Shown one piece after another: positions 47,426 to 59,295 of a stretch of DNA of 64,000 nucleotides. The stretch's first letter is position 1. Each line of letters starts with the position of its first letter. Origin of the DNA: Stercorarius parasiticus (taxonomy: Eukaryota > Chordata > Aves > Charadriiformes > Stercorariidae); NCBI GenBank assembly GCA_013396915.1, contig VWZL01005136.1, forward strand, positions 248,001-312,000. The letters run 5' to 3'. Under the pieces are notes generated by a model. It saw only the letters and a program-made list of their open reading frames with translations. It had not been told where the DNA came from and ran no database searches. A program made the position numbers and the translations under genes.

Positions 47426-49417
47426 TCAGGCGTGTGATTTATGAAATGGAAGTGGCTGTTTGAATAACACGGAGTTCCCACGTTGAAGCTGTATCAACTT
47501 CTCTTGGCATCCAATTAGTCATTCATGCTGCATGGTTCGCAAGGTAGTCCTGTGTCAAAGGGACTGCAGATATTTCAGACAAGCGGTCACCTGCGACGGC
47601 TGGATGTGAGGGGCAAATATCTGGCCATGCACAGGTTACGGGCGTGAAGCTTTATAGCCCTTCTCCTTGCCGTTGCTTGGGATGCTATGTGTGCAGTATC
47701 AGTAACCAGGCATATCCAGCTGCAAATAGAGCATTTTTTTCACAGAGGGTGCCGGGTAAGTACTTTTTTTGATATTGAATCAAAGTCTACTGTGAAATGA
47801 CCCCAAACCTCTTCTGGGCTTTGCTGCAGTGTCCTGGTGGTGAAGCACAGTGGGCTCTTGCATGGCTCGTATAGCCTCTAAAATAGCCACACAGGGAAAC
47901 AACATTTAAAGATGTGGCTGCCTTACAGATGCTGTGTTCACATTTAAAAGGTGAAAAATCTCTGAGGGTTTGAGTTTTGGGTGCTGTTTTGGGCTTGATT
48001 AACTAATGTGTACATTGCTCTAGGGTCAAAATCAAACCTGTTTTTACTGAATGAATGGTGGGGAAGAAACATTCAATTCATAGAAAAGCTGACACCAATT
48101 CATTATAAACTCCTTCCTTATTAGTGACATGATAAAAGATCAAAGGGCTACTGCTGTATGTTTCCCTTGTCAGTTTTTGCTGTAATAAAGATAGATGGTC
48201 ATACTGTCGTGCTGAAAAATGTCTGGCTGTTGTACAAAATTGTTAGAAGGAACACTTTGTGTAAGTTTGTTTTATTGTGAAATGATCTGTCTTTGAAAAA
48301 TAATAGAAATCCCTCATTATCCAGAAAAAGGAGGAATTTTGCAGCCTGCAGTGTCTGACGTTTAATCTTTCTGTTTAAAGCTCCACACCAATGACTGGTG
48401 ACATTTATTTTGCTCTGTTTTAACACATGCTTCCTTTCAGCAATGCTATCTGCCCATCAGGAATCAAAGCAAATCCAGATGGCCCAAGAACAGATGGCTT
48501 ATGGTTTAAGAAGCATGGGTCAGATTCAGCCATACAGCATACCAAGTTCACAGGAGTGCTCTTCTTACTTCTAGAGATTTTGAGTTGCTGAATAATGATT
48601 TCTCTTTGCTTTGCTATTGTCAGGCTGTGAGAGTTAGCATGCATGAGAGAATGAAACCAGAAGGTGCTATAAGAGGGAAAGTTCAACATGCTCCACTCAA
48701 GGGAAAGAACAAATTTCTCATACGGTAAAAAGGGACAATGAAGTGGTTGCAAAGCCAGAGATCTGAGAGTTATTTCAGAAATCTGCTTTGCTTTGAAATT
48801 TGAACCAGGCTACTGGAATAAGACTGATAAGCAATGCTGGAGACAGCCATGGTGTTGCCAGGGAAGAAGAGAAAGTGGGATCTAGCAACTTCACAGCCCC
48901 TTCCCTGTTACACGACCAGAAATGTGTCTCTTGCAGCTACAGGAAACAAATTGGTGCCTGATTATGTCTAAACACAGACTGGTTTGCAGACATATAACTG
49001 TGATACAGAACATCAGCAGCCATTGCAGGACACTATGGCTACATATTACAGTAATGACTCAGGGCAAAATTCTGTTTCAGAGGTCTAGAAGGCTTCTCAC
49101 GCAGACCACAGCAGACAAACTCATTCTCTTACCCCTATGATACGTCTTCAAGGCAGTGTTCATCACTATTATTCACTGTCTTCCTCCACTCTAGAGGGAG
49201 AGAAAAAAGCACTATGATAGTGTCCATGTGTGTTTAAGGTGTTTCCACATACGTGGGATAATTAAAGAACTGGACTTGATTAGTACAAGGAGTAAAACAC
49301 ATGATGTATATACATGCTGCTGGTAGAGACTTAGTGCCTTGTTTTCAAAATACATTTAAAGATGGATTCCGTATAGTATTTTTTATCAGTAAATCTCAAC
49401 TTTAATACAAACAAAGT
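47426..49417. other. Anonymous non-coding stretch, no recognisable gene
   Basis: No gene or repeat family recognised. The longest frame (minus 48420-48752, 110 codons) has no known domain. Confidence 0.5.
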
Positions 49418-49560
49418 CAGAATTATTATCCCTATAATACAGACAGAAAAAGAAGCAGAGGGAAGTCAAACAACATAGTCTTTCAAGATCATGCAATAGA
49501 AAAGCATTTGGAAAAGAATCCAGCTCTCTTAAGTCTTACTTCACTGCTCTGTTTATAGGC
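49418..49560 (-). mobile_element. Ancient MIR SINE fragment
   Basis: The reversed MIR core is clear: AATTATTATCCCTATAATAC (cf. 'ttattatccccattttacag'), AGAAGCAGAGGGAAGTCAAA (cf. 'gaggcacagagaggttaagt'), TCAAGATCATGCAATAG (cf. 'aaggtcacacagctag'), GAATCCAGCTCTCTTAAGTC and CACTGCTCTG. Positions and order follow the consensus along about 140 bases. Heavily diverged, non-coding. Confidence 0.85.
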
Positions 49561-49900
49561 CATAGAAGGGAATGAATGCAGTTTTTAAATTCTCAATACC
49601 TGTTTGTAGAAAGGGAGAATTTTGAGAAGGGAGCTTAATGAGTGGGAAGATTGAAAGGTAATCCTACTGAACTAAACTTTGCTTATATTTGGTTTCCCTC
49701 CTTTCAAAGACCTCCTGTTGTCGCCTTTGTTCCGGATTCTTCACTTGGAGAATTTCACCTACTGAAGGATTTTGGTGATGGATATGTGGGACTCTATCTG
49801 TATTCTTCCCTCATTCTCTCATGATGTGGGAAAAAACATAAATTGAGACATACCAGTCTGGTATATCCCTCCTACGCTGCATATTCTTTTGTCATGTCGT
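49561..49900. other. No gene seen
   Basis: Spacer of about 340 bases between the MIR fragment and the CR1 3' end. Confidence 0.5.
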
Positions 49901-50864
49901 ATCACAGAATAGTTGAGTTTGGAAGGGATCTCTGGAGGTCATTGGTCCAAGCCCCTGTTCATGCAGGGCCACCCAGGTTGTCCAAGACCACGATCAGGCA
50001 GCTTTTGAGTATCTCCATGAACTACCCTCAGCCTCACAGTAATAAAAGTGTTTCTTGATGTTTAGGAAGGACCTCCTGTGTTTCAGTTTATACTCATTGC
50101 CTCTAGTCCTGTCATGGGGCACCACTGAAAAGAGGCTGTCTCCATCGTCTCTGCACCCTCCCTTCAGGTATTTATATAAATTGGTGAGATCTTCTCCTGA
50201 GCCTTCTCTTCTCCAGGTTGAACTTCCCCAGCTCTCTCAGCTTTTTCTCATATGAGAGGTGCTCCAGTCCCTTAATCATCTTCTTGGCCTTTCACTGGAC
50301 TTTTCCGGTATGTCCATGTCTCTGTTGTACCGAGGAGCCCAGAGCTGGGCACAGTACTGCAGGTGTGGTCTCACCAGTGCTGAGTAGAGGGGCAGGAACA
50401 CCTCCCTCGACTTTGCCTAATGATGCCTAGGGCACCATTAGCCTTTTTTGCAACAAGACCTCATTGCTGACTCGTGTTCAACTTGACGTCCACTAGGACA
50501 TCCCAGGTCCTATTCTGGCAAGCTGCTTTCCAGCTGGGTGGCCACCAGCATATATTGGTGCCTGGGGCTGCTCCTCCACAGTTGTGGGGCATTGCACTTC
50601 CCCTTGCTGAATTTCATGAGGTCCCTGTCAGCCCAGTTCTCCTGCCTATTGAGGTGCCTCTGGATGGCAGCACAACCCTCTAGTGTATCAGCCATCCCTC
50701 CCAGTTTTGTGTCATCAGCAGACTCGCTGAGCATACACTCTGCCCACTCTGCCTCATCATCCAGATTCTTAATGAAGATGTTAAATAGGCTTAGACCCAG
50801 TATTGTCCCCTGGGGTACACTGCTAGTTACTGGCCTCCGACTAGACTTCATGCCACTGTATCAT
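49901..50864 (-). mobile_element. 5'-truncated CR1 LINE (avian type), best-preserved copy
   Basis: The element is reversed. Its 3' end is at 49901 (ATCACAGAATAGTTGAGTTT), and the ORF2 C-terminal part and reverse-transcriptase core extend right to about 50864. CR1 moves by target-primed reverse transcription and usually leaves 5'-truncated copies without clear target duplications, as here (about 0.96 kb of a roughly 4.5-kb element). The part from 50510 to 50851 still translates; the part from 49901 to 50510, which would encode the ORF2 C-terminus, is broken by stops and shifts. Moderate decay suggests an older copy than those at 57-59 kb, but I did not compute divergence. Confidence 0.96.
50510..50851 (-). 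pseudogene. CR1 ORF2 reverse-transcriptase remnant
   Basis: A 113-codon open piece of the CR1 polyprotein covering the palm of the reverse transcriptase. VPQGTILG corresponds to the conserved VPQGSxLGP box. ESADDTKLGG corresponds to the catalytic FADD box with the DD pair kept but the usual aromatic residue replaced by Ser. TLEGCAAIQRHLNRQENWA and LMKFSKGKC are the typical following blocks. An extra tract (EAEWAE) before the DD box differs from the usual spacing. The start Met is only the first ATG in the frame, and the protein is a truncated fragment with no endonuclease. Not functional. The plus frame at 50538-50978 is its antisense shadow. Confidence 0.95.
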
Positions 50865-53237
50865 GTTTTTCTTATGTCTGGATTGCTTTTCATACTTACC
50901 TGTAAACCTTATACTAACAAGGAAGACTTAAGAAGAGAAAAAGGGCAGAAAAAAAATCAGCTCCCATATAGGACTTGAACATGATAATTTCATTCTTTCT
51001 TGCATTGTGTTTGTTATCTGCTGGATATATCTTAATATCTCCATTTGGTCCCTGCCTTCTCTCTCTCTTTCCAGACCTGTAGTGGAAGAAGAGAAATAGC
51101 TGGAGGAATACTACCTCCAGGAAAATCCTTAGGGATCAGCATAGGCAGGCATAAATTAGGAAGAGCTCTAAGATACTATACTTTAGAGCGAGGACCAGGC
51201 TAGCCCATCCCAGTGCTAAAGGCATAATGGGGATGATTTAGTTGCATCACGGCTCAGCTGGGCTTGAGGACCAAGCCTCTGATTTTAGTTCTTACACACA
51301 ACATTTCCTTGCTACAGCCTCTTATCTGACTGAACTTTACAAAACCATCTTATCTGGCAGGAAATGCAAGGAATAATATTAAGCATCTATTTCAGAAATC
51401 TTGCTCTTTTCGTACATATAATTGACACAACTGTGACTACCTGCTATTGTCCTGAGTGCGTCTTTTTCTCCCAAATATGTAACCAGAATAAATGCTCATG
51501 TGCTGCAGAAAGGCATGATGCTGACATGACATGGGTTTACAGGAGCAGAGCTGGTAGAGCAGTGTGAGAAATGTGTTCTGCCTAGCTCTACCTAATATCC
51601 TCAGTCTCCTGGTTATTACAAGATTTCTAAGATTTCTAAATGTCATCGCAACTACAAATTAGATCATTGAGGGAGTTACAGATCTCTGTATGTTCTCCCT
51701 TCCTCTCTGCCATTCCTTTTCAGCAAGCAAAAAATTCAGTGCTTCCAGGGAAGAGTTGTAACATATTACATCCAGTTTGCATAGTTTACTATGCATAATT
51801 TACTATAAAAGATGTAGGGCGATGGAAAACAAAAAATCTAATGACAGCATCAGGAAACACCCCTCCAAAACTTGTACTAAAACCAACTCTGAAGTATTCC
51901 AGGTGTCCCTGCAGAACTTTAAAACATTTTTGATTAAATAGTTCTACTCAACAAGCACTTTTTCCCCAGGCCTTTAGTATTTCCTTAAAAGCAAGTGAAA
52001 TATTAATGATAATTTTAGTCACAGATAATACAGTCAGAAGGGCTCTTATGATGAGATAATCTGACCATTTGGATGCACAAGCCGTGGAGTTTTCCTCGTA
52101 AATTGAATTGAAATGTTCCTTGTGTGGTATGTCTACATTGAAAGAGTATGTGTGGTGCAGGGTTGCCCAAACCAGCTCTAAGCAAATTAGCCTGGGCACC
52201 AGCTGCTGTGTAACTACGTTAGCCGAGAGCTCCATCAGGCCTAATGAGTTCTGCTAAGAAGCAGGCAGCGTTAACTCAGGTAAAGCACCCTGCTGCTGTG
52301 GTATTCTCTTACTCCTAATTTCATAATTTGGCTATTGGGCTGGCTTTCAGCAGCTAAAGACCTGTTATGTATATTTTGAATATTGTTTGTATGTATTTAG
52401 GCTTTGGAATTAAATCATTCAGAATCAAATTCAGTTCTACTCTGTTTATTTGTGTTTATGGGGTATAACAAAAAGAATATATTTCATTTTAACAGCTATT
52501 TATCTCAGTGAAAGTAATTGTGCCTAATGTGAAGGGAAGTATGGAACCTGAACTGACCTATCAGAATATTACTGAAGATAATGCATAACTCTCTGGCACA
52601 CTCACAGCTTCCATAAATACACTTCTCATGGTATTTTCCCAATGAGTGGCTATAAATTTTTTTTTGGGGGGTAAGGTAAAGTAAAGCTTTTCTCATTCTA
52701 AGATTTAGCCTGCCAGGGAGTTGAGAATAGTACGTCATTGCTGACTTATAAGCAGATGCATGTTGTAACCCTGCTGTACAAACAGCTTGGGGATGTTGTA
52801 ACACGCCAGATTTTCCATTGGATGTTCTTGGATACCCAGTGAGAATAGAGTTAGTGTGCGGCAGAACTTCCAGGCTATTCTTCACCCTGTTGTATCACAT
52901 CTATCCTAGCTTTTTATCCCAGTTGAATGGCAAAAGCTACATCTGCGTCAAAGATACAGAAGAAAGGTCTTTTTTGAACTTCTGTTAAAAGTGGTAAAAT
53001 CCAGTAGGTCCTATATGCTGTGCAGGTCACAAACGAAAGCCATTTAGGAGAAACTTTGTGAAGACTCATGCATAGATACTTAGATGCCATTTTTAAAAGG
53101 AAGAGCTTTTTAACTACAAATGTTCTACAATAATTCTACTGGTATTTGATTTCTCTGACTTTAAAGTGTTTGGCAAACGTTTTGTGAATCAACAGGAAGG
53201 AAGCATGTGTATGGGACATGATTTCTTCTGGACCAGC

Positions 53238-53293
53238 TCTAGTCTATAGATTCTTATTGAGTATATAGGTCTAGCCTACAGATTCTCATAGAA
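53238..53293 (+). repeat. Imperfect two-copy 32-bp duplication
   Basis: TCTAGTCTATAGATTCTTAT at 53238 recurs as TCTAGCCTACAGATTCTCAT at 53270, with three differences in 20 bases. Confidence 0.6.
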
Positions 53294-54565
53294 AATGTCA
53301 TTGGCCAGAGAAACAACCAATATAAAGGACTTTCCTTTAATATCTTCCCCTCTTACACACACACATGAGAAATAAAAAACCTTCCTATAACAAAATATAT
53401 ATTCTTCTCAGTAACGGGGAAGGAAGAGCTAGGCCACAAGAAATATTCAGTTATTTCTATTTTTCACTAGGTGCACTGAGATACTACAGTGGCAGTGGTC
53501 AAACAGGGACCCTGCTAGATGTAACTGCATAGTTAGAGACAGACAGACTTCTCTCCCAGGTGCCTCAGCCCCCACAGCTACAAAACGTTTGGCCTTATGA
53601 CAAAATCTAAAGCTGTATGGGTGTTATATGCAGAAACATAACACTCCATGTCTTCTCTACCTCAAAGCAAAAAATCTCCTTATATCTAAAGACAAGACCA
53701 CGTTGGCATGCGTTTGAAATTGAGTGCCGAAAATCACTAGTCCTTTGGAAAATGCAATTATGTGCATAGAAACTGCGTGGGAGTGTAAGAGCTTGAGAGA
53801 CAGAGCCACATGGAATGGCTATTTGCAAGTCCTCCAAGCTTTTTTCATTTGAATCCCTTTTACTTCCCAGAAACTGTTCTCCATAATAAGTGTCACCTCC
53901 TCTGGGCATTTCCAATTTGCCAAATTGAAAACATCACCAATATTTCCATTTTTTTTGGCTGATATTCAAAGGATGGGAGTTGCATTAGCTTCTTATCCAG
54001 AACAGCCAGCTGAATAACAACTTTCTGTACTGTAGCTTTTTAACTTTATCACAATAAACTCCAGTGAAATAATAGAATTCTTTTCTTGAGCTCAAGCAAT
54101 TTATGAGTTATGCATTCGAAGTGTTGAGAATAGATGAATAATTTTTGGGAGAGGGACCATAATAACCAGCCATTCATCTGGGTGAATTCTCAAATAGCAC
54201 AGGCTGCAGAAGACAACCCTGCAGTCCTTTGTCAGGTCAGGTAACACCAAGTTAAGCTAAAGCATACCTTTCAGAAAGGCATCCTCTAACAGGTTGAAGA
54301 GTTCGAGTGCGGAAAAGTGCCACACAGTCCTTTGTGAAGTCTTCCAATGCCTAATTATGGTCTTTCCCCCATTCAAGATTACTGCAGCGGAATTCCTGTT
54401 ATCCATGTTGTCGTCCCCTAGGATAAAAAATACCTTATAGAATAAGGAAAAAAAATCAAACAATTTCTCACTCCTGCATCAGCAATTTTTCAAGTTCTGC
54501 ACAGTTTGCGAAGTGCCCAGATATTGTAGTCATGGGCACATCGTAAATACCCAGAGATTGTATGT

Positions 54566-54585
54566 CTGGGTATACAGATACCCAG
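54566..54585. repeat. Short perfect inverted repeat
   Basis: CTGGGTAT and ATACCCAG enclose a 4-base loop (ACAG). The word ATACCCAG also appears just upstream (about 54548). No poly-T follows that would suggest a Pol III terminator. Confidence 0.7.
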
Positions 54586-55899
54586 CGTATCTGTGCATAT
54601 GACCGCAGTGTAGGCTAGCAAGCTTCGCTGGCTGAACGAAGGTAGCACGAGCACCAGTAACAACACAGATGCAACTGCACAGGCTTTGTCCAGGCTTTGC
54701 CATTACTCAGAACACATACCCTGGGGTTCTGCGGAGCTCCTCTGCTCTGGACCCCAGCCCAGACGCAGTCCTGTGCCACTTTGTCTCACTGCTGTTGCTC
54801 CACACGCTGCTTGGCTGAGGGTGAAGGGACGCAGGGCCAGGCTGAGGCTGCTCTGCATTTTGGGCAAAAGTCAGCGGTGGCATACAGGGTCCCCAGAGGT
54901 TCAGAGCGCAGGCAGTGAGCAAGCAGTCTTGTCCCAGGAGCCTTGCTGACTGCCTGTACCAGTGTGGCTGAAACAACCATCACTGCTGACTGGAAGGAAA
55001 GCTGGGAAGCAACCAGCTTCCTCTTCCTCCCCTTCCTCTCATGGGCTTGCCACTGCTTACTGAGCTTTATCCTGGTGGAGGAGAACCACGGACTCATAAG
55101 AGGACCCTCTGTTACTGGGGTGACTGGGGAGCTGACTGATAAGTGGTGTGTGGTGCTGCTGGTGCTGCCCTTCAGAATGGACTTGGGGCCGTGTTAACTC
55201 CCATGAAAATCAGAACTCTTTCTCCAGTGGTTAAAACTGATTTTTGCCTGAATCTGCTGCCCGCTAAGGCATACCTTGCCTAACCCTAAACATGATGCAT
55301 GCTGCGATCACACCTTATTTTGCCTTATGTAGCAAAATAAGGTAGAGACATGCTCTGAAGCAGAAAGACTTGTGCTCTTTGCGCAATGAGATTCTTAGTT
55401 CTACATTGCATTGAAGGAAAATTAGATTCACAGTGTTGGTTACATTCACTGTTGTGAACGTAAGGAATGTTTGAAGGGAATTTAATAATTAAGCTGATTT
55501 CAAGGGCCCATCAACAAGACTGTCTGCACTTCAGCTCCACAGCGGAGCCACTTGAGTGGAGAGTGTTCGTAAATATACGACGAAGTTGACAGATTAGAAC
55601 ATGGTTGAAATTACTATAGATTAAAACAAAGTAGGCAATAAAAATGCAAACACTCTGAAGCATTTTCATAAGAGTACACTATATCACTCTCAGACAGTAT
55701 TCGGCAACACATACCATGGGGATTTTGGGCTGCTTATCCAAACTGTCCTGTGCAATATTGTCCTTTCCTCGCCTTCTCTATAAGAAGGCTTAATCTTTGC
55801 TGAAAGATTCAGATTTACCCCTCTCTAACTCCTCTTGTATGTTCCCTTAGATTACTCTGAAGAAGCCCTATATATTCAGGCCTTATTAGACACAGAGAT

Positions 55900-56650
55900 T
55901 GACCTGAAGTCATTTGAAATCAATTGTAATCTGTGGAGCTAGATGAATGTTTGGCACGATGGTAGCCATCAAGATTAAAATGCTGAATGGAGGCTACACA
56001 GCTATGTCACTGTGCATTGAATTAAATGCACACCACCTTCTTGGCAAGGTATTAAATATGTATTGCACAGATAACGATGAGATTTTTATTTTGGGATGGA
56101 CCTTTTAACAAATCATTTTGCATTTTGAACAGTTGCCAAACCCTCCTTTGTCTCAAAACAGTGTAAACTTTTTGGCTTTGCTTATAGGCTCTTTGACTGC
56201 AGAGGGTTTTTTTCTATTTCTTTTTTTCACTGAAGGCAAAATCTGATCAATTTAGGATCTCTAACAACAACAGCCTTTGAACAGAGCTTGCTCTTCATTT
56301 CTCTAGCATCACTGTCACATGGCAAATCACTTACAAATGGTTTCCCCTTGATTTCTAATACCTGCTGCACACAAAACTGTTAATTGTCTGATAATGCAGC
56401 ACAGATGCGGACAGCAGTTTTGTTAGAAACAATTGCACCATTTATTTATTTATTTGTTTGTTTGCTGGGGGCCTTTGTTAGCACACAGACGTGAGTTGCT
56501 TCAGCATATTATGCACCAGCAGCCGTGCCGAGCAAAGCGATGAGTCAGTCAAGCCCTGAAAGGTTCCTGTGGGGTGACCATATCTGCTCACAGCCATCAC
56601 CGCCGCTAATGGCAGAAAATGAGCTAGAAAGTGCACAGGCCAGGTTCTGG
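55900..56650. promoter_or_regulatory. Candidate conserved non-coding cluster (possible enhancer)
   Basis: Two blocks stand out. The first (about 55930-56160) has ATGGTAGCCATCAAG, GCATTGAATTAAATGC, CAGATAACGATGAG and TTTTAACAAATCATTTTGC. The second (about 56330-56620) has GATAATGCAGC, AACAATTGC, a forkhead-like run (TATTTATTTGTTTGTTTGC, about 56447-56465), an AP-1 site TGAGTCA at 56541-56547 within GCGATGAGTCAGTC, and GCCGCTAATGGC. Several CpGs survive, unlike in the surroundings, and no frame is coding. Conservation is inferred, not measured. Confidence 0.3.
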
Positions 56651-57077
56651 TGCCAGCCCGTGTAGGGCCTTGCCACCTGTCTCAGCCTTCAGGGCTGTAT
56701 TTCTCAAACCAGTAGCTAAAAGGTGGTCTGCAAAAGGACTGCAACATTTTAAACGCTGCATCCTGACCCTTACTCCCCTGCCTTCCAGAAGGAGGCAAAC
56801 CTTAAGGCAAGCTGTTTTGACTAAACGTTTTTGAAATATCACAAAAAACATCCTAAAAGATCCACTGCCCCCAACAGGTTTCTGATAGCACCTGGTGCAC
56901 TGATAGCATTACTGTATTTCAGGTGAAGCTACAGCTGATTCAGACTGACCTCAGTTTCAGGATCAGTTACTTGCTGATGATTTGTCATCGATGAAGAACA
57001 GATTTTTTATCTCCATGAGTTTTCCCAAGAAGCCCCAGTCCCCCTGTTTCCAGTTTGAGTGGTTCTTCAGGTTGCAT

Positions 57078-57250
57078 ATCACAGAATCACAGAATGGTTT
57101 GGGTTGGAAGGGACCTTAAAGATCATCTAGTTCCAACCCCCTACCCTGGGCAGGGACACCTCCCACTAGACCAGGCTGCTCAAAGCCCCATCCAGCCTGG
57201 CCTTGAGCACTTCCAGGGATGGGGCATCCACAGCTTCCCTGGGCAACCTA
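57078..57250 (-). mobile_element. Short CR1 LINE 3' end
   Basis: Opens with the terminal octamer reading (ATCACAGAATCACAGAAT), then GGTTGGAAGGGACCTTAAAG, TCATCTAGTTCCAACCCC, GGGACACCTCCCACTAGACC, and ends near GGGCAACCTA. About 173 bases of 3' sequence, close to the avian CR1 consensus as I know it, so relatively young. The C-terminal ORF2 codons are included, but no long frame is left. Confidence 0.96.
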
Positions 57251-57370
57251 TACAATTCAAGTATTTGTACTTTCAGACTTAGAGCATTCAGAGCTTCTGA
57301 TGCAATGCGTATGATGAGCCATATATCTCAAAGTCTTTTTTTCTGGGAATGCTAGCCAAACAAGGAGATC

Positions 57371-57453
57371 TTTCTTTCTTTGTTTTGGGGTTTGTTGGGT
57401 TTTTTTGGTTAGGTTTTTTTTGCTTGTTCATTTTGGGGTTTTTGGTTTTTTTT
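57371..57453 (+). repeat. G/T-rich strand-asymmetric tract
   Basis: TTTGTTTTGGGGTTTGTTGG, TTTTTTTGGTTAGG and TTTTGGGGTTTTTGG, nearly devoid of A and C for about 80 bases. Resembles the tract at 38034-38088. Loose G4 potential only (GGGG, GGG, GG, GGGG with long gaps). Confidence 0.8.
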
Positions 57454-58785
57454 ATGCCTCTGTAAAAAGATAAGTCAGTATCTGAAAGGCAAATGCCTTA
57501 AATTTGAAACTTTGCCCTCAGGTGAAGCTGTTCCACTATTGAAAATCTTGTGCTTCTAATTTATTTAAATACTAATAGATTATCTGAAGGCCTGCATTTC
57601 TCTTAGAAACAGAATGCAAAATATTGGATGTCAGCACTGAATCCATAAGTTTCAGAGCCTGAAATGACTCACAGAAATATAGGATGAAGAGAGTGGAGCA
57701 GGGGCAGGTAAGGACTGTGAGAGCGCTCCATCATAACAGAGCAGATCACTTCGCTTGCATGTTGTTGAGGGACTCTGGTTGAAAAAAGGAGAGGAAATTC
57801 CAATTTTGTTTTGGAATACTATGTCTCAAAACCATAAGTTACTGTTTATACCTCATATTACAAACAAATATAATAGTGATTCCCCTGCAGCCACGATAAT
57901 AAAGAATCTTTGAAAAATATTGATTCGAGGAGAAAGACAGACTGAGGCAGTGAAAGGCAGAAGATGAATAAGAATTGCTATGCAAAGAACATTTCACACC
58001 TAATAATCCTGTTTTGTTCAATATAAGTTCCTGCAGTATGCCCATCCAAAGGGTAAGTTTTGGGTTTGTGAATAACTGGTAAGCCTTCCCTGTATTGCTT
58101 AATAGAAAAGCTTTTCTTCTCTTTTCTTAGTTTCTCTATTTATATTGTGTAGTTATGGAACATTTGAAAAGAAGACGAGTGGCCAAGCTTTTAACACTTT
58201 AAGAGCATGTTTACTTTTTAATAACATTCAGACCTTATTTAACAGTACATAGAGAAAGATACAGAAAGAAATCGTGCTGGACAATTTAATGTAGTTGCAT
58301 TAGGAAATGAGGAGATCAAGGCTGGATATATACCTGTTTCTTGTGGGTCCGGACATTTTGAAGGCAATGGGAGCTCTATTTCGATTTCAACATGAGAAAG
58401 CTTGGAGTATTAGCTGAGCCAAAAGTTTACCAGTATTAACATATAGAAGTGAATTTTTTCTTCAGTTTTGATGTTAAATCTAAAATTGGGGAGGGATCTA
58501 TTTTAGTTTATTCTTGTCCACAAAATATTGTTAAATACTTGAATCTCTGAATAAGTATTGGAAGCGTTACCCATTATACTTGGTAATTTGCCAAATCAGG
58601 AGCTTAGTGTTTCAGTATTTGAATTAAGTACAGCAAACATATAAAGTGGTAATATATCCTATACTTACAAAAGATAGACTGCCACTAAAAATAAAATTGG
58701 CATGATAAAGCATTTTTGTAATTAAGGAAAACTGCTACAGATATTGTTTTGCTGGAATATATCACTTGACTGTGAGGCTTCATTT
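57454..58785. other. No gene seen
   Basis: AT-rich spacer between two CR1 ends. No recognisable frames or repeats. Confidence 0.5.
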
Positions 58786-58956
58786 CATAGAATCACAGAA
58801 TGGTTCGGGTTGGAAGGGACCTTAAAGATCATCTAGTTCCAACCGCCCTGCCCTGGGCAGGGACACCTCCCACTAGATCAGGTTGCTCAGAGCCCCATCC
58901 AGCCTGGCCTTAAAAACTTCCAGGGATGGGGCTTCCACCACCTCTCTGGGCATTTC
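58786..58956 (-). mobile_element. Short CR1 LINE 3' end with ORF2 C-terminus
   Basis: TCATAGAATCACAGAATGG, GGGTTGGAAGGGACC, CACCTCCCACTAGATCAGG and CCACCACCTCTCTGGGCAT. In reverse it still encodes the end of CR1 ORF2, visible as REVVEAPSLEVFKARLD followed by GALSNLI and a stop; this is the usual C-terminus of the family. The frame continues into unrelated flanking DNA upstream, so the 81-codon frame at 58873-59118 is a chimaera of CR1 and host sequence. Confidence 0.96.
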
Positions 58957-58969
58957 TATCCATGTTTTT

Positions 58970-59000
58970 TCTTCTCCACATCCCTCCACCCACCCACCCA
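58970..59000 (+). repeat. Short CCCA/CCAC-rich tract
   Basis: TCCACATCCCTCCACCCACC then CACCCATCC, a short cytosine-rich low-complexity run just beyond the CR1 truncation point. Confidence 0.6.
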
Positions 59001-59295
59001 TCCTCACTTTTTCTTTCAGACTGGGCAGCATCGTTCTGTAGCTCCAAGGGCTGTTGCAGTCATTTGGGGTGATGTAGAATGGTTGCCTACGAGAGTAGCT
59101 GTCAACCTGTAGCTGCAAAGCTTCTCTAGTGGTGATAGACGGACATCACCTGGGGAAAGACCGAGGTCCAGCAGCCTCTGCAGCAGTGCGGTGTGATGTT
59201 AAACACAGTTGTAACAACCCCGAAAGGGCTGCTCATGGAAACAGCACTGTACAGCTAGTGGTTTTAATTCAGACAAGCGTGGCTGATTGATAGCA

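Larger units (their letters stand above)
50865..55899. other. Anonymous non-coding stretch, no recognisable gene
   Basis: No gene or classified repeat seen. A partial 32-bp duplication lies at 53238-53293 and a short perfect hairpin at 54566-54585. 54.65-54.97 kb is locally GC-rich, with overlapping frames in three phases and both strands, which is a composition effect; CpGs there are too few for a CpG island. A repeat-like word occurs near 55195-55220. Confidence 0.5.

Noticed and set aside
50538..50978. Longest open frame in the window (146 codons, plus)
   Set aside because: It is antisense to the CR1 reverse-transcriptase remnant, whose minus-strand translation matches the family; the plus frame is its shadow.
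54686..55197. Cluster of five overlapping frames on both strands
   Set aside because: Stop codons are rarer in this locally GC-rich patch, so all phases stay open; no phase shows a domain.
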